Shown: positions 45,786 to 57,377, counted from the stretch's first letter. The stretch: 64,000 nucleotides of DNA from Spiroplasma tabanidicola (GCF_009730595.1 NZ_CP046276.1:1220336-1284335); one strand, 5' to 3'. The notes: generated from the sequence alone by a model not told the origin. Numbers and translations are program-made.

Positions 45786-46572
45786 TTTGTACCTCATTAA
45801 ATAAATTAATAAACTCATTTAGACTAATGTTTTCAGGTCTTTTATTTGAATCTATTTTTATCTCATCTAAAACCTTTAAAGATTTTTGTTTGTTATTAGT
45901 TATATTTGTTAAATTATTTAAAATAGTTTTTCTTTTGTTATTAAATAACTTTCTTACAAAAGAAACAAACTTTATATCATCATTTACTTTACCAATGTTG
46001 TCTTGAATAAAACTCATTGAAATTATTGCAGAATCTACTTTTGGGATTGGAGTGAAAAGATTTTTTTTGACTGTAAACTCATATTTCAAATTACTATAAA
46101 ATTGACAAGCAACAGATAAATTATTGTAATTCTTTTCATTTGCTTTTGCACAAATTCTTTCTGCCACTTCTTTTTGTACCATAAAAACAGCTTTATTTAT
46201 TTTTTGACTTATTTTAAGAGTTTTAAAAATTATTTCACTTGTTATGTAATATGGAGTATTTGATATTATTGAAATTCTGTTATATTTATCTTTTATCAAA
46301 TTCTCAAAATTTATTTTTAAAACATCATTAATGATCAAGTCTAAATTGTTGTTTGGTATATTAGATTTTAAAATCATTTCCATATCACTATCTATTTCAA
46401 TAGCAACTACTTTTTTAAATCGATTACATAACTCTAAAGTAAGAGCTCCCCTACCTGGACCAATTTCAATAATTAAATGATCTGGTTCTTGATCTAAAAT
46501 ATTTATAATTTTTTTTATTAAATTTTTGTCAGTTATAAAGTTTTGGCCAAACTTTTTTTTAGCAGGTTCCAT
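45772..46572 (-). CDS. rsmA: 16S rRNA A1518/A1519 dimethyltransferase
   Basis: 266 aa. FGQNFITDKN, SAM site EIGPGRGALT, catalytic NTPYYIT (NLPY is usual). rnmV-rsmA-ispE order is typical of Firmicutes. Starts inside the end of rnmV. Confidence 0.95.
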   Translation of the reverse strand: MEPAKKKFGQNFITDKNLIKKIINILDQEPDHLIIEIGPGRGALTLELCNRFKKVVAIEIDSDMEMILKSNIPNNNLDLIINDVLKINFENLIKDKYNRISIISNTPYYITSEIIFKTLKISQKINKAVFMVQKEVAERICAKANEKNYNNLSVACQFYSNLKYEFTVKKNLFTPIPKVDSAIISMSFIQDNIGKVNDDIKFVSFVRKLFNNKRKTILNNLTNITNNKQKSLKVLDEIKIDSNKRPENISLNEFINLFNEVQNEKN

Positions 46573-47107
46573 TTTGTTCTCCTAAGATTTTTTTTATCTT
46601 TTCTATATCTAATCCAATTAAATTTACTCACTTAAAAAGTTTTTTTGAATTTATTTTTTCATTTCAACTAAAGTGTTCTGCAATTTTTTTTCTGTTATCT
46701 GGCAAGTAAAAATTATTTTTTAAAAAGTCTTCTCAAGATATAGATTGTTTATTGTTGCTATTAAAAATTATTAAATTATCTAGTGCTTCTCTAATATCTT
46801 TTTCTTCTGCTTCTGCTATACCAATTTTTTTTGTATTTTTTATATTTTTTTTGTTGATAAATGCATTAAAACATTTAAAATCTAAATAGGAATTAATAAC
46901 GTCACGAATCTTAACTCCAGGTCCATCTGGATCTGTAAAAATTATTACTCCACGTGCTTTATTAATATCTCTTATCAATTCTAAAGTTGAATTGTCTAAG
47001 GCTAGTCCATTTGTTTCAATTGTTTCAATATTACACTCGCCAAAAATAATTTTAAGTTTTGCAGTATCTGACTTACCTTCTACAATTATTACTTGTTTAA
47101 TTTTCAT
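46559..47107 (-). CDS. rnmV: Ribonuclease M5
   Basis: 182 aa, TOPRIM: VEGKSDTAKL with the catalytic Glu, and TDPDGPGVKIRD. Matures 5S rRNA. Completed through several TGA-Trp in the C-terminal third (FLKNNFYLPDNRKK). Overlaps rsmA by 14 bases. Confidence 0.92.
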
Positions 47108-47154
47108 AACAAAAACCTTTCAGATATACACTAGTATTTTACATACAAATAATG

Positions 47155-47160
47155 TATAAT
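47155..47160 (+). promoter_or_regulatory. -10 of the first mreB
   Basis: TATAAT 41 bases before the start codon; AAAGGAGGAAA follows as a strong ribosome site. No good -35. Confidence 0.45.
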
Positions 47161-47201
47161 TATACACGAAGGGTTTTTTCTTTACAAAGGAGGAAAATAG
47201 A

Positions 47202-48245
47202 ATGGCATCATGAGATCGTAAAAGAGAATTCGTTGCTTTAGACTTAGGAACTGCTAACGTAGTTGCATACCTAGGTGGACAAGGTATCATTTATAATGAA
47301 CCTTCAACAATGGCATACGACGTTCACACAAACACAGTTATCGCTTTTGGAGAACAAGCTTACGAAATGGTTGGTAAAACAAACGAAGACGTAAGAATGG
47401 TTGTTCCTTTAGTTGATGGGGTTATCGCTGACTTAGACGCAGCTAAAGACCTAATTAAAATTATTTTCTCACGTATCAAATTATCTGATATTCTTAAAAA
47501 TGCTTTAGTAGTTCTTGCCTGCCCTTCAGGAGTTACTGAACTTGAAAGAGGAGCATTAAAACAAGTAGTTGCGGATATGGGAGCAAAAAATGTTCTTGTT
47601 GAAGAAGAAGTTAAATTATCAGCAATCGGTGCTGGAATTAACATTTCAATCGCTAGTGGTCACTTAGTTGTTGACATTGGTGGAGGAACTACTGATATCG
47701 CTATTATTTCAGCTGGAGAAATTATTATTTCTAGATCAATCAAAACAGCTGGAAATCACTTTGACGAAGAAATTAGAAAATACATTCGTGCAGAGTACAA
47801 CGTATTAATCGGAATTAAAACCGCTGAAAAAATTAAAGTAGAGATCGGTGCATTAACAAAAATCGATAATGGACGTACATTCCGTGCATTCGGACGTGAC
47901 GTAATTTCAGGGTTACCAAGAGAAGTTGTTATCTCACCAGATGAAGTAAAAAATGCTTTATTAGCACCATTTTCAAAAATTACTGACTTAATTGTTGAAG
48001 TAATGGAAAATACTCCTGCTGAATTAGCTGGAGATATTATTAGAAATGGTATTACTATTTGTGGTGGTGGAGCTTTATTAAGAGGAATTGATACATACTT
48101 TGAATCAATCTTCCAATTAAAAGTTATTAAAGCTCAAGATCCTTTATTAACAGTTATTGAAGGAACTAAAGAATACGAAAAACAAATTGAAAAATGATTA
48201 GACGTTGTTGAATTACGTGATTCAAGAGAATACAACATTAAATAA
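47202..48245 (+). CDS. mreB: MreB paralogue 1 of 5
   Basis: Bacterial actin, 347 aa, polymerising under the membrane for helical shape and motility. Phosphate-1 loop ALDLGTANVV, VEEEVKLSAIG with the catalytic Glu, phosphate-2 DIGGGTTDIAI, and ICGGGALLRG are all intact. TGA codons encode Trp4 and Trp near the end. Codon use favours C-ended codons more than neighbours, suggesting high expression. Flanked by its own -10 and terminator. Paralogue number versus other spiroplasmas not assigned. Confidence 0.93.
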
Positions 48246-48246
48246 T

Positions 48247-48280
48247 AAAAAAGAAGCCCGTTAAAGCTTCTTTTTTATTT
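48247..48280 (+). terminator. Terminator of the first mreB
   Basis: AAAAAGAAGC...GCTTCTTTTTTAT hairpin two bases after the stop. Confidence 0.85.
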
Positions 48281-48381
48281 ACTCTGATTTGAAATTTTTA
48301 ATTAATTTTTTTACAATAATAAAGTATTACAAATATAAAGGTATTTGAATATTATTTTTTACTAAAAATTGGAGGAAAATT

Positions 48382-49917
48382 ATGAAAAAATTACTAAGTA
48401 TTTTATCTTCATTAGCTCTAGTTTGCCAAGGAGCAACAATTGTTGATGCATGTAAAAAGAAACAAGCAGCAAGTGCTGGTAATAGATCTGAAAATAAAGA
48501 TCAATTACAAAAAATTCAAGATCAAACTATGTATGAAGAAAAAACAAAAATTGTAGTAGTTAGAGCAAAAGAACTTATAAATGACGCGCAAGTTAGTGCT
48601 GTTTCTAGTGATGAAAATTTATTAACAGCATCTATTACTAATTACAATAAAGAAAAAGGATTTTTTGAAGTTGAATTACTTGCAAAAAAAGAAGGACAAG
48701 CAAAAGTAACAGTTAAGTATGATAAAACAGAGCTTTCTTTTAATGTAAATGTTTTAAAAAGAAAATCAAATGAACCTAATTATGAAAATATAGAAAATTT
48801 AAAGTTACATAAGAGTTCAACATCTCCATTTTTTGTGAACTTTTCACATCCTGTGAAAGGTTCAAAATATGAAATTATAGCAGTTGATAAATCTCTTGTA
48901 GAATTAGATAGAAATACAGGAACAGATGAAAATGGAACTGGAGAAATTGAATTTTTAATTAAATGTATTGAAAAAGGAACAACTAAATTATTAATAAACT
49001 ATGAAAATGTTCAGAGCGTAATTAATTTAGAAATAGAAGAAAAAGATGACCAACCAAACTTTGAATATATTCAAGACGAAGTTGTTGTTGTCAAAAAAAC
49101 AATACATAAAAAAATAGTTGTTCATAATCCAAATGATTCTACTTTAAAAGCAAGTATTGGTGATCAATCTGGAATTACTGTGACTGTTGGAAGTGAAAAT
49201 GTTGTTGATGGTGATAATTTTAAAATGTATGATTTAGAAATAAAAGGTGGAGATAATGCAACTGGAGATATTACTGTTACTTTAAGTTATGGAACTATTA
49301 ATGCACATTTTAAAGTAAAAGTACAAAATGAACCAAAACTTTCAGTTGTTGGACAACCAATAGTTCATGAAGGAAGTTATAAAGAGTTTGAATTAAATGT
49401 TGAAAATAGAATTCAATATGCTCAAATTGATGTTGAAGTAATCAATAAAAATAATATTGATGCTTTTTCAATGAATGATTTTGATTTAGACACTACTAAA
49501 AGCTTAAAAATAATAGTTTATGGATTAAGCAAAACCGAGGAAGAATGTACAATAAATATTACTTATCACAAAGAATACAAAACTCAGATAAAAGTTAAAG
49601 TTGAAGCAAAAAAACAAGATCCGCCTGCAATTAGTGGAGTAAATGAAGGAGAAACTATAAATTTATCTAAAATGCAAGGTAGAGCAATTAGTATTTATAT
49701 TGAAAATCCAATATCAACAGAAATGTTAACAACAGATTTTGATAATAATTTAAACAAGGATAAATTAAAAGTTACAATTCAAGGTGTTAAAGGTGATAGC
49801 CACTATACAGTGTTTTTAATTTCTGACAAAGCTACATTTAGTGGTAGTGATGCTTTAACTGTAACTTTAAAATATAGCAGTGCAAGTGATTTAAGTTTTA
49901 AAGTAGAAGTAGAATAA
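48382..49917 (+). CDS. Lipoprotein with repeated Ig-like segments, 511 aa
   Basis: Signal peptide MKKLLSILSSLALVCQGATI with lipobox VDAC; mature Cys at residue 24. About five ~85-95-residue beta-rich repeats follow, each with a strand like VTVKYDKTELSFNVNV and separated by Lys/Pro linkers (SNEPNY, DDQPNF, PPAISG). The repeats suggest an Ig-like, adhesin-type surface protein. GGAGG ribosome site at start. No TGA codons in the gene. Confidence 0.82.
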   Translation: MKKLLSILSSLALVCQGATIVDACKKKQAASAGNRSENKDQLQKIQDQTMYEEKTKIVVVRAKELINDAQVSAVSSDENLLTASITNYNKEKGFFEVELLAKKEGQAKVTVKYDKTELSFNVNVLKRKSNEPNYENIENLKLHKSSTSPFFVNFSHPVKGSKYEIIAVDKSLVELDRNTGTDENGTGEIEFLIKCIEKGTTKLLINYENVQSVINLEIEEKDDQPNFEYIQDEVVVVKKTIHKKIVVHNPNDSTLKASIGDQSGITVTVGSENVVDGDNFKMYDLEIKGGDNATGDITVTLSYGTINAHFKVKVQNEPKLSVVGQPIVHEGSYKEFELNVENRIQYAQIDVEVINKNNIDAFSMNDFDLDTTKSLKIIVYGLSKTEEECTINITYHKEYKTQIKVKVEAKKQDPPAISGVNEGETINLSKMQGRAISIYIENPISTEMLTTDFDNNLNKDKLKVTIQGVKGDSHYTVFLISDKATFSGSDALTVTLKYSSASDLSFKVEVE

Positions 49918-49942
49918 CATAAAAATTTAAAGGAGAAAAACT

Positions 49943-51778
49943 ATGAAAAAAATATTATTTTCTTTTTTAGTTTCTCTTATTATTTTATTTTATTTATCTA
50001 ACCCACAATCAGTTTCAATGAGCTATAAAAAACTATCAACCCATAACAAAAAAGCAGAAGGACAAGAAGTACAAACTATTAACTTTAATGAAGCTGTGTG
50101 AGCAGGACAATCATTACAATATTTCATTTATAAACATTCAGATATTGAATCAAGTGCTTCTGCAAAAAAAACTTAAAAATAGTCTAATTGCTGTTTAATC
50201 TATAAAAGCAGATGCTCAATAACTTAGAAGTTTATCTTATTTATATGACATATACTTAGTCTCGATTGCTTTAATGTTTCAATATATGGAATGACAGAAT
50301 ATTAAGAGTTTTTTGCAGAAGCATATTCTAAATGACTTACAACTCCTGATAGAATAAAAAAACAAAGGTTGAGAAATACTAAATTATTATTTTTTAAATA
50401 TATTTAAAAATTTAAAAAAATGAATACTCAAGATCAATAACTTGAAGAAAATGAAATACAATTAAGCAATTAATTGATGACGATTTTCAAAATAATAGCA
50501 ATAAAGATAATTTAGTTTATAAAACAACTCTACAAAATAAAAGTAAAGATTTATAAGATCAAGATTTAATGTATAAAAATCAGTATTGAAGAATAAATAA
50601 TTTTATTATAGATAAAAATGAAGGTATGGGTTTTGCTCCTGACCTTTTAATTGCTTCAAGATTAGCTTGAAGTTGACCATTTTTCTCAAAAACGTCAATA
50701 TAAAAAACAAACTGAATATAAATTTAGTTACAAATTAAAAACTAATGATAAATATTGAAATGATGTTAATGGAACTTATAATAATATTTTAAGTACAAAA
50801 GAACTTGCTAAATTTAACAATAACTTGTATACAAAAGCAACAGCTGCTTCAATAGAATAATTCAATAATATAATTAAACAAAGAAATGATAAAAAATTTC
50901 AAACATTGGATCATTTAAATAAATATTATAAAGAAAAAACTAAAATTAGACTTTGTGGTTATTCAAATATTGATTTTGGTGGTGCCATAAATGATATGCA
51001 AAAGAATATAATTGATCAGATGAAAAAGTTAAAAGTTTTAAAGAGCAAGTTCTAAATTTATTAAATATAACAATCAATATTTCTAAATATGCTGATGAAG
51101 ATTATTTTTTAAACTATTTTATAGGATTAATAATAACTCCTTACTACCCTTTTGTTAATACTTATGAAGGGAGTTATGGCATATGCTTAATATCAAATTG
51201 GTATAGTTTCAAGATGATTAAATACAACTGAGCATGATTATGTTGTTTATGTTGGTTATTCATTAAATCGATTTAAAGCCGAATAAGAAAACACTCATTA
51301 TAAAAAACTTGATGAAGGAGTCCGAATATTTATACAACCATAAATCATGAATTTGGTCATATCTTAGATTCATTTTTAAGTCAAACTGTAGATACAGGAA
51401 ATTGAATGAAAACAAATTTTGATAAAGAGTTACAAGATAATTATGATAGAACACTTTATACAGGTAAAATATTTGGAGTTTATTCAGCAAATCAAGGAAA
51501 AAAGTAGATCCTGAACCAAATCAGCCACAAGAACCTTCTGATCAGGGAAGAAATTAAAATTCTGGACAAGGTAATAAAGCTTATCGTAAACCTGAAGGAA
51601 ATGAAAATTCTGGTAAAAATGATTCAGAAGTAAAAAGTGAGCCCCCTACAAAAAATAAATCTAAAAAAGCGCTAAATGAGTGATCCCCATTGCTATCGGG
51701 GTTACTTTCACGATTTTAATTTTAAGCGGGTGTACAGTTGGTGGAATATTTATTATAAAAGAAAAAGATAGATATTAA
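49943..51778 (+). pseudogene. Decayed secreted zinc-metalloprotease-like gene
   Basis: Starts with a good site (AAAGGAG) and signal-like MKKILFSFLVSLIILFYL. After about 77 codons it is broken by TAA codons (several look like CAA to TAA) and frameshifts. Near 51345 a readable part holds NHEFGHILDSFLS, an HExxH zinc motif, and the 3' end reads as a proline-rich linker then IAIGVTFTILILSGCTVGG, a C-terminal membrane anchor. The ancestor would be a surface-anchored protease. Confidence 0.7.
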
Positions 51779-51962
51779 TCAAAGAGTAAAGGAAAAAAAT
51801 CAAAAATTATTTTTTGAGAAAATATTTTACTTTTTGGTTTTTTTTTGATATCTTATAATAGTTGGGATAATTTTTTATTTTTATAATATATAATCTATAA
51901 TTAGTTTGATTTTTTTTTTAAAAAGTGGTTAAAATAATATTAGTAAGAAAGAGGACAACGTC
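51779..51962 (+). promoter_or_regulatory. Upstream region of the divergent mreB
   Basis: 184 bases of very AT-rich sequence with several TATAAT-like boxes (near 51854 and 51885) and a TTGATT...TAAAAT pair about 60 bases before the start; GAAAGAGG ribosome site. Confidence 0.4.
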
Positions 51963-52994
51963 ATGGCAAAAGCAACTTTACACCAAAAAACTCATGTTGC
52001 AATTGATATAGGTACTAGCAAAACAAAAATTCATATAGAAAGAATTGGAATGGTTTTTAATGAGTCAACCATTCTAGCAATCGATTGAAAAACTAATAAA
52101 GTATTAGCTATTGGTGATTCAGCAAAAAAATTTGTTGGAAAACTTAGTGGTACTTTACAATTAAAATATCCAATGAAGCGTGGTGTAATTACAGATATGA
52201 ACATGCTTAAAAAATTTTTGCTAACAATATTAAATAAATATGCAGCAGAAATAAAAGATTCTATTGTTACATTAGCATGTCCTACAAGCGTTACTGAGCT
52301 TGAAAGATCTTCTCTAATTAAATCAATTAAAGAACTTGGAGTATTTTATGTAAACGCAGAAGATGATGTTAAATTAGCTTTATACGGAGCAGGTGTAGAC
52401 GTTTATAAAACAGTTGCTAACCTTTGTTTAGACTTAGGAGCAGGAAAATCTACAGCTGGTATTGTTGTGAGTGGAGAAACAATTCAATCAAAATGAACTA
52501 AAATTGCTGGAAATACAATTGATCAAGAAATTATTAAACAAATTAAAACCAAAGAACAAATGTTAGTTGGTGAAATTACAGCAGAACAAATTAAAAACAC
52601 AGTTTGTACGTTAGTTAAAAGCAAAAATATGCTTAAGTTAACAGCATATGGTTATGATTTAAATTCTGGTTTACCTAAGGAATTTGAAATTAGTGAAAAT
52701 GACGTATCAAAATTATTAATAGCTTCTTTTGGTAGCATAACAAGTATTGTTACAAATGTTTTAGAAGGTTCTCCAAATGAAATTGCAGGAGATGTTATTA
52801 GAAATGGTATTGTTGTTACTGGTGGACTTGCAAAAATACCAGGAATTAAATCATTCTTAGAAGACTTTTTTGAAATTCCTGTAAAAATAGCAAATAATTG
52901 TTTAACTGCTACCATTGATGGAGCTGTTAAACATAAGGATTTAACTATTCAAAAATATGAGCATGAAAAAAATCCATTAGATATCGTCTTTTAA
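51963..52994 (+). CDS. mreB: MreB paralogue 2 of 5, divergent nucleotide site
   Basis: 343 aa and clearly MreB (LACPTSVTELERSS, GVITDMNMLKKF), but phosphate-1 reads AIDIGTSKTKI, the catalytic loop NAEDDVKLALYG, phosphate-2 LDLGAGKSTAGI instead of DIGGGTTDIA, and the adenosine loop TGGLAKIPGI. ATP hydrolysis is doubtful. Retention next to normal paralogues suggests a modifier or capping role. TGA-Trp at residue 41 and others. Confidence 0.88.
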
Positions 52995-53018
52995 AAATCA
53001 TTGAAAGATGATTTTTTT
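52992..53018 (+). terminator. Terminator of the divergent mreB
   Basis: AAAATCAT...ATGATTTTTTT hairpin. Confidence 0.8.
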
Positions 53019-53028
53019 ATAAGAAAGT

Positions 53029-53352
53029 GTGATTATTGTGAAAAATGAAAAAATTTTAAGCCAAGATGAACATTTTAAAATGAACTATGATCGAATTTAT
53101 TTTACTAAAAGTATAAGTTCATGTCCTCATAAATACATGAGTTTTGATTTTAATGATGGTAATTATAAATGCACAAACTGTTTTTATTCTTTTTATTTTA
53201 ATAAAAAAGAAGCACAAAAACTTTTTGGAAAAAAAATATTAAAAAATTTTGATTTTGATAAAGCTTATAAACAATATTCAGATAATATCCTTGAAAAGAA
53301 AAGAAATGAAAAAATTTCCGAAAGTTTAAAAGATTTATACGAACTTTACTAA
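53029..53352 (+). CDS. Small Cys/His protein, zinc-ribbon-like, 107 aa
   Basis: GTG start after AAGAAAG. C-x2-H (SSCPHKY) and C-x2-C (YKCTNCFY) 18-20 residues apart could bind zinc; the rest is charged and aromatic (KKEAQKLFGKK). Not recognised. Sits between two mreB genes. Confidence 0.6.
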   Translation: MIIVKNEKILSQDEHFKMNYDRIYFTKSISSCPHKYMSFDFNDGNYKCTNCFYSFYFNKKEAQKLFGKKILKNFDFDKAYKQYSDNILEKKRNEKISESLKDLYELY

Positions 53353-53379
53353 TCTTTTGTTATAATTATAGAAATATTT

Positions 53380-53413
53380 GGCGCCTTTCATTATTGAAAG
53401 TTGCCTTTTTTTA
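53380..53413 (+). terminator. Terminator after the small Cys/His gene
   Basis: GGC..CTTTCA-ttat-TGAAAG..GCC followed by T7. Confidence 0.85.
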
Positions 53414-53516
53414 TGTTAAAATCTTACCAGATTATGTATCCTACATATAAATAGAGATATGTAATTCAGATAAAAATAAACAAATAATTACAGAAGTAAA
53501 GAAGGAGATTATAAAT

Positions 53517-54548
53517 ATGGCAAGCAAAAAACCTGCATTTGTCTCAATGGACTTAGGTACAGCAAATACTCTAGTTTATATTGCTGGACAAGGAATTGTT
53601 TACAACGAACCTTCAATCGTTGCATATCGTATTAAAGAAAACAGAATTGTAGCTGTTGGAGAAGAAGCTTACAAAATGATCGGTAAAGGAAACAAAACAA
53701 TTAGAGTTGTTAGACCGATGGTTGATGGAGTTATTACAGATATTAGAGCAACAGAAGCTCAATTACGTTATATTTTTACAAAATTAAGAATTACAAAACA
53801 ATTAAGACATTCAATTATGTTATTGGCATGTCCATCAGTTATTACTGAATTAGAAAAAACTGCTCTTAAAAAAATTGCAGTTAACTTAGGTGCAGACCAA
53901 GTTTTCGTTGAAGAAGAAGTTAAAATGGCCGCTTTAGGTGGAGGGGTAAACATTTATGCTCCAACAGGAAACCTAATCGTTGATATGGGTGGAGGAACTA
54001 CTGATATTGCTGTATTAGCATCAGGAGATATCGTTCTTTCAAAATCAATTAAAGTTGCAGGAAACTACTTAAATGATGAATGTCAAAAATTCATTAGATC
54101 ACAATATGGATTAGAAGTAGGATCAAAAACTGCTGAATCAATTAAAGTTAACGTTGGTTCATTATCAAAATACCCAGATGAAAGACGTATGAAAGTTTAT
54201 GGACGTGACGTTGTTTCAGGATTACCAAGAGAAATTGAAATTACTCCAGAAGAAGTACGTGAGGTATTAAAAGTACCTGTTTCAAGAATTATTGACTTAA
54301 CAGTTCAAGTGTTAGAAGATACTCCACCTGAATTAGCAGGAGATATCTTTAGAAATGGTATTACTATTTGTGGCGGTGGTGCTTTAATTAGAGGTATTGA
54401 TAAATATTTCGCAGATACACTACAATTACCAACAAAAATTGGTGAACAACCATTGTTAGCCGTTATTAACGGAACTAAAAAATTCGAATCAGAAATTTGA
54501 GAAATCATTAAAGCTCAAAGAGCACATGAAGATATCATGAATAGATAA
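53517..54548 (+). CDS. mreB: MreB paralogue 3 of 5
   Basis: 343 aa. SMDLGTANTLVYI, VEEEVKMAALGGG, VDMGGGTTDIAVL, ICGGGALIRGI: the most canonical MreB of the set. AAGGAG upstream. Reads one TGA-Trp near the end. Immediately followed by a fourth copy 49 bases away. Confidence 0.94.
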
Positions 54549-54597
54549 TTATCTCTTTTATAGTTATATTTAAAAAACATAAAAGGAGGTTTTATTG

Positions 54598-55650
54598 ATG
54601 TATATAGAGTCAAAAAGACCATTTATAAGTCTGGATTTAGGAACAAGTAATATTCTTGCTTATGTTTCTGGTCAAGGAGTTGTTTACAACCAACCTAGTA
54701 TTATGGCTTATGATATTAATCAAAACAAGCTTATAGCAATAGGTCAAGACGCTTATGAAATGATAGGTAAAACAAATGACAACATTAGAATGGTAACTCC
54801 ATTAGTTGATGGAGTTATAGCTGATTTAGATGCTGCAAAAGATCTTTTAGAACACATCTTTGAAAGATTAAAAATGATGAATTTTTGAAAAGACTCAGTT
54901 GTTGTTCTTGCTTGTCCTAGTGGAGTTACAGAATTAGAGCGTGATGCTTTAAAACTGATTGCTAAGGATATGGGTGCAGATCTTGTTGTTGTTGAAGAAG
55001 AAGTTAAAATGTCAGCTTTAGGAGCTGGTGTTAATATCGAACTTCCTTTAGGTCACTTAATTATTGACATTGGTGGAGGAACAACAGATATTGCTATAAT
55101 ATCAGCTGGAGATATTGTTTTATCAAAATCTATTAAAGTTGCGGGTAACTACTTCAATGAAGAAATATTAAAATATGTAAGGGCGGAGTATAATATTTCA
55201 GTTGGAATTAAAACTGCTGAAAATATCAAAAAAAATGTTGGTTCATTAGTAAAATATCCAAATGAACGCTCTATGCAGATTTATGGTAGAGATATTGTTT
55301 CGGGATTACCAAAAGAAGCTACAGTTAACTCTGAAGAAATCAGAAATATTCTTTTAGGGTGTTTTGGTAGAATCACAGACTTAGTTATCGAAGTAATGGA
55401 ACAAACTCCACCTGAATTATCTGGTGATATTTTAAAACAAGGTATTATTTTATGTGGTGGTGGAGCATTAGTTAGAAATGCTGATAAGTATTTCCACGAT
55501 ATTTTTCAATTACCAACAAAGATTGCAGCAGATCCTTTAAATTGTGTTATTGAAGGAACTAAAGCTTATGAAAAAATAATACTAAAAAGAATTGAAGAGG
55601 GATTCTACAAAGGAACCCAAGAAACTTACCTTCAAACATTAAAAAAATAA
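54598..55650 (+). CDS. mreB: MreB paralogue 4 of 5
   Basis: 350 aa with SLDLGTSNILAYV, VEEEVKMSALGAG, DIGGGTTDIAII, CGGGALVRNADKY. TGA-Trp at ~54887. AAAGGAGG ribosome site; likely co-transcribed with paralogue 3. C-terminal extension EGFYKGTQETYLQT resembles that of paralogue 5. Confidence 0.94.
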
Positions 55651-55672
55651 CCCCGGTGGGTTATTTTTTTAT
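55645..55672. terminator. Bidirectional terminator between mreB 4 and the NCS2 permease
   Basis: AATAACCC-cggt-GGGTTATT then T-run; overlaps the permease stop. Confidence 0.85.
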
Positions 55673-57213
55673 TTATTATCTTTTCTATCTTTAGCTTTTT
55701 TTGTTTTTGCTTGATTTATTTTTTTCAGTGATTTTTTTTCTTTATTTGTTTTTCTTACTTCAGCGTCGCGTTTGAAATTATCTATAAAGTTCATTTTAAA
55801 TAATCCATCATTTAATTGATTTGGTAATAAGATGTTTAATAACACACCTACTATTGTAGCTATAAATAGTCCTGTAAACTTAAATCCAGAATTTCCTCAT
55901 GAAATTTCAGTTCCAGTCACCCCTAACCCTACTCCTATTGCTAAAGTTATAGCTATTACAAAGATATTTTTAGCATTTCCAAAGTTTACTTTTCCTTCAA
56001 CAAGAATTTTGATTCCATTTGAAGCAATCATACCAAATAAAACAACACCAATTCCTCCCATCACAGGTTTTGGTATCATGCTAATTAATTGATTAAATGG
56101 TGCTATAAAACTCAGAACTATTGCAAATATTGCTGCAAGTCCTATTGCTCAAACACTTGCTATTCTTGTCATGTTAACAACACTTGTGTTTTCAGCATAA
56201 GTTGCATTTGCTGGTCCTCCAACTGCACCTGCAAACATTATTGAAACTCCATCTGCAATTAATGTTCTATGAATACCTGGATTTGAAACAAAATCACGAT
56301 TTGTTATTGATCCAATGTTTATGTGCTCACCTAAGTGTTCAGTCATAGTAATAATTGCAATTGGTACAATAGCAACTAATGCTGGTCCAATTTGATTTCC
56401 TTTTACATTTCAAATTGCTTTAAAACTTGGATATCATTGTCAATCTTTAACATTTGTAATTAAAGATGTGTCTAACAGACTTACTCCTTCTCCTTTTGCT
56501 GCATAATGTATAATTATTGCTAAAATATATCCTACAATTAAAGCAAGCAAAATTGGAATTGCTTTGAAAAATGTTTTCGCTTTCAAAACACAAATCGCAG
56601 CTACCACAATTGTTATGAATCCAAGTAGAATTGCTAATCATTGTGGATAAGATGTGTTGCTTGCTTCATCTCTTATTCATCCTTCGCTTGCATTATTTCA
56701 TAATCCTATGTTTTGAAGTGCACTTGATATTGCACTCATCCCTATAATTATAATAATAGGCCCAGTAACTACAGGTGAAAATGCTTTTTTCACTCATGAA
56801 GAACCTGTTCAATAAATAATGAATCCCATAAGAACATATACAACTCCAACTACAAACACTCCTATAAATACAGCATTCCCTCAATCTTTAAATCCAAGAC
56901 CAATTGTTGTCATATATGCAAAACTACTCCCTAAATATAAAGGCACTTTAGCAGATGTAAATGCAATATAAATTAAAGTTCCTACTCCTGAACAAAATAA
57001 TGCCATTGAAATATTCATGACGTTTCCCCCGCCATTATTTGTTGAAATAGAATTCATAATCATTGGCACTAAAACTGTAGCCCCAAACATTGCAAATACG
57101 TGTTGGACTGATAATAAAATTCACTTACCTACATTTTTAGGTCTTTGATGCGGTTCTAAAATCAGTTCAACTTTGGTTAACTCTTGTTTATCATTATTGT
57201 TTAACTGTTCCAT
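55669..57213 (-). CDS. NCS2-family nucleobase permease, uracil/xanthine type
   Basis: 514 aa, about 14 membrane segments. NATYAENTSVVNMT is the NCS2 signature region in TM10; TEHLGEHINIG and GGIGVVLFGMIASNG follow. Uracil or a purine base is likely imported. The C-terminus is a lysine-rich cytoplasmic tail. Several TGA-Trp. Reads into the mreB cluster on the opposite strand. Confidence 0.88.
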
Positions 57214-57377
57214 TTTTTCTCCTTATCTATTAACTTTAATTGTGACTTTGCAAAAAAAAAAAAAAATCAGTAGTTGAATAAATCAACTTCGAACAAATTT
57301 TTTTCTCAAAAATTATTATATAGCATATATTTTTTTATTTTAAAAAAATATATAATTTCTAAAAAGGGAGTAAGAAT
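57214..57377. promoter_or_regulatory. Divergent promoter region with an A15 tract
   Basis: Between the permease (minus) and the lipoprotein (plus). Fifteen consecutive A at 57252-57266, a GTTGAATAAATCAAC hairpin just after, and TATAAT near 57350 for the lipoprotein. Confidence 0.5.

Noticed and set aside
51263..51490. 75-codon minus-strand frame in the protease remnant
   Set aside because: Antisense of the HEFGH-containing region; no start signals.
53362..53413. TATAAT followed by a hairpin as a ~40-nt RNA
   Set aside because: Simplest reading is the terminator of the Cys/His gene with a chance -10.
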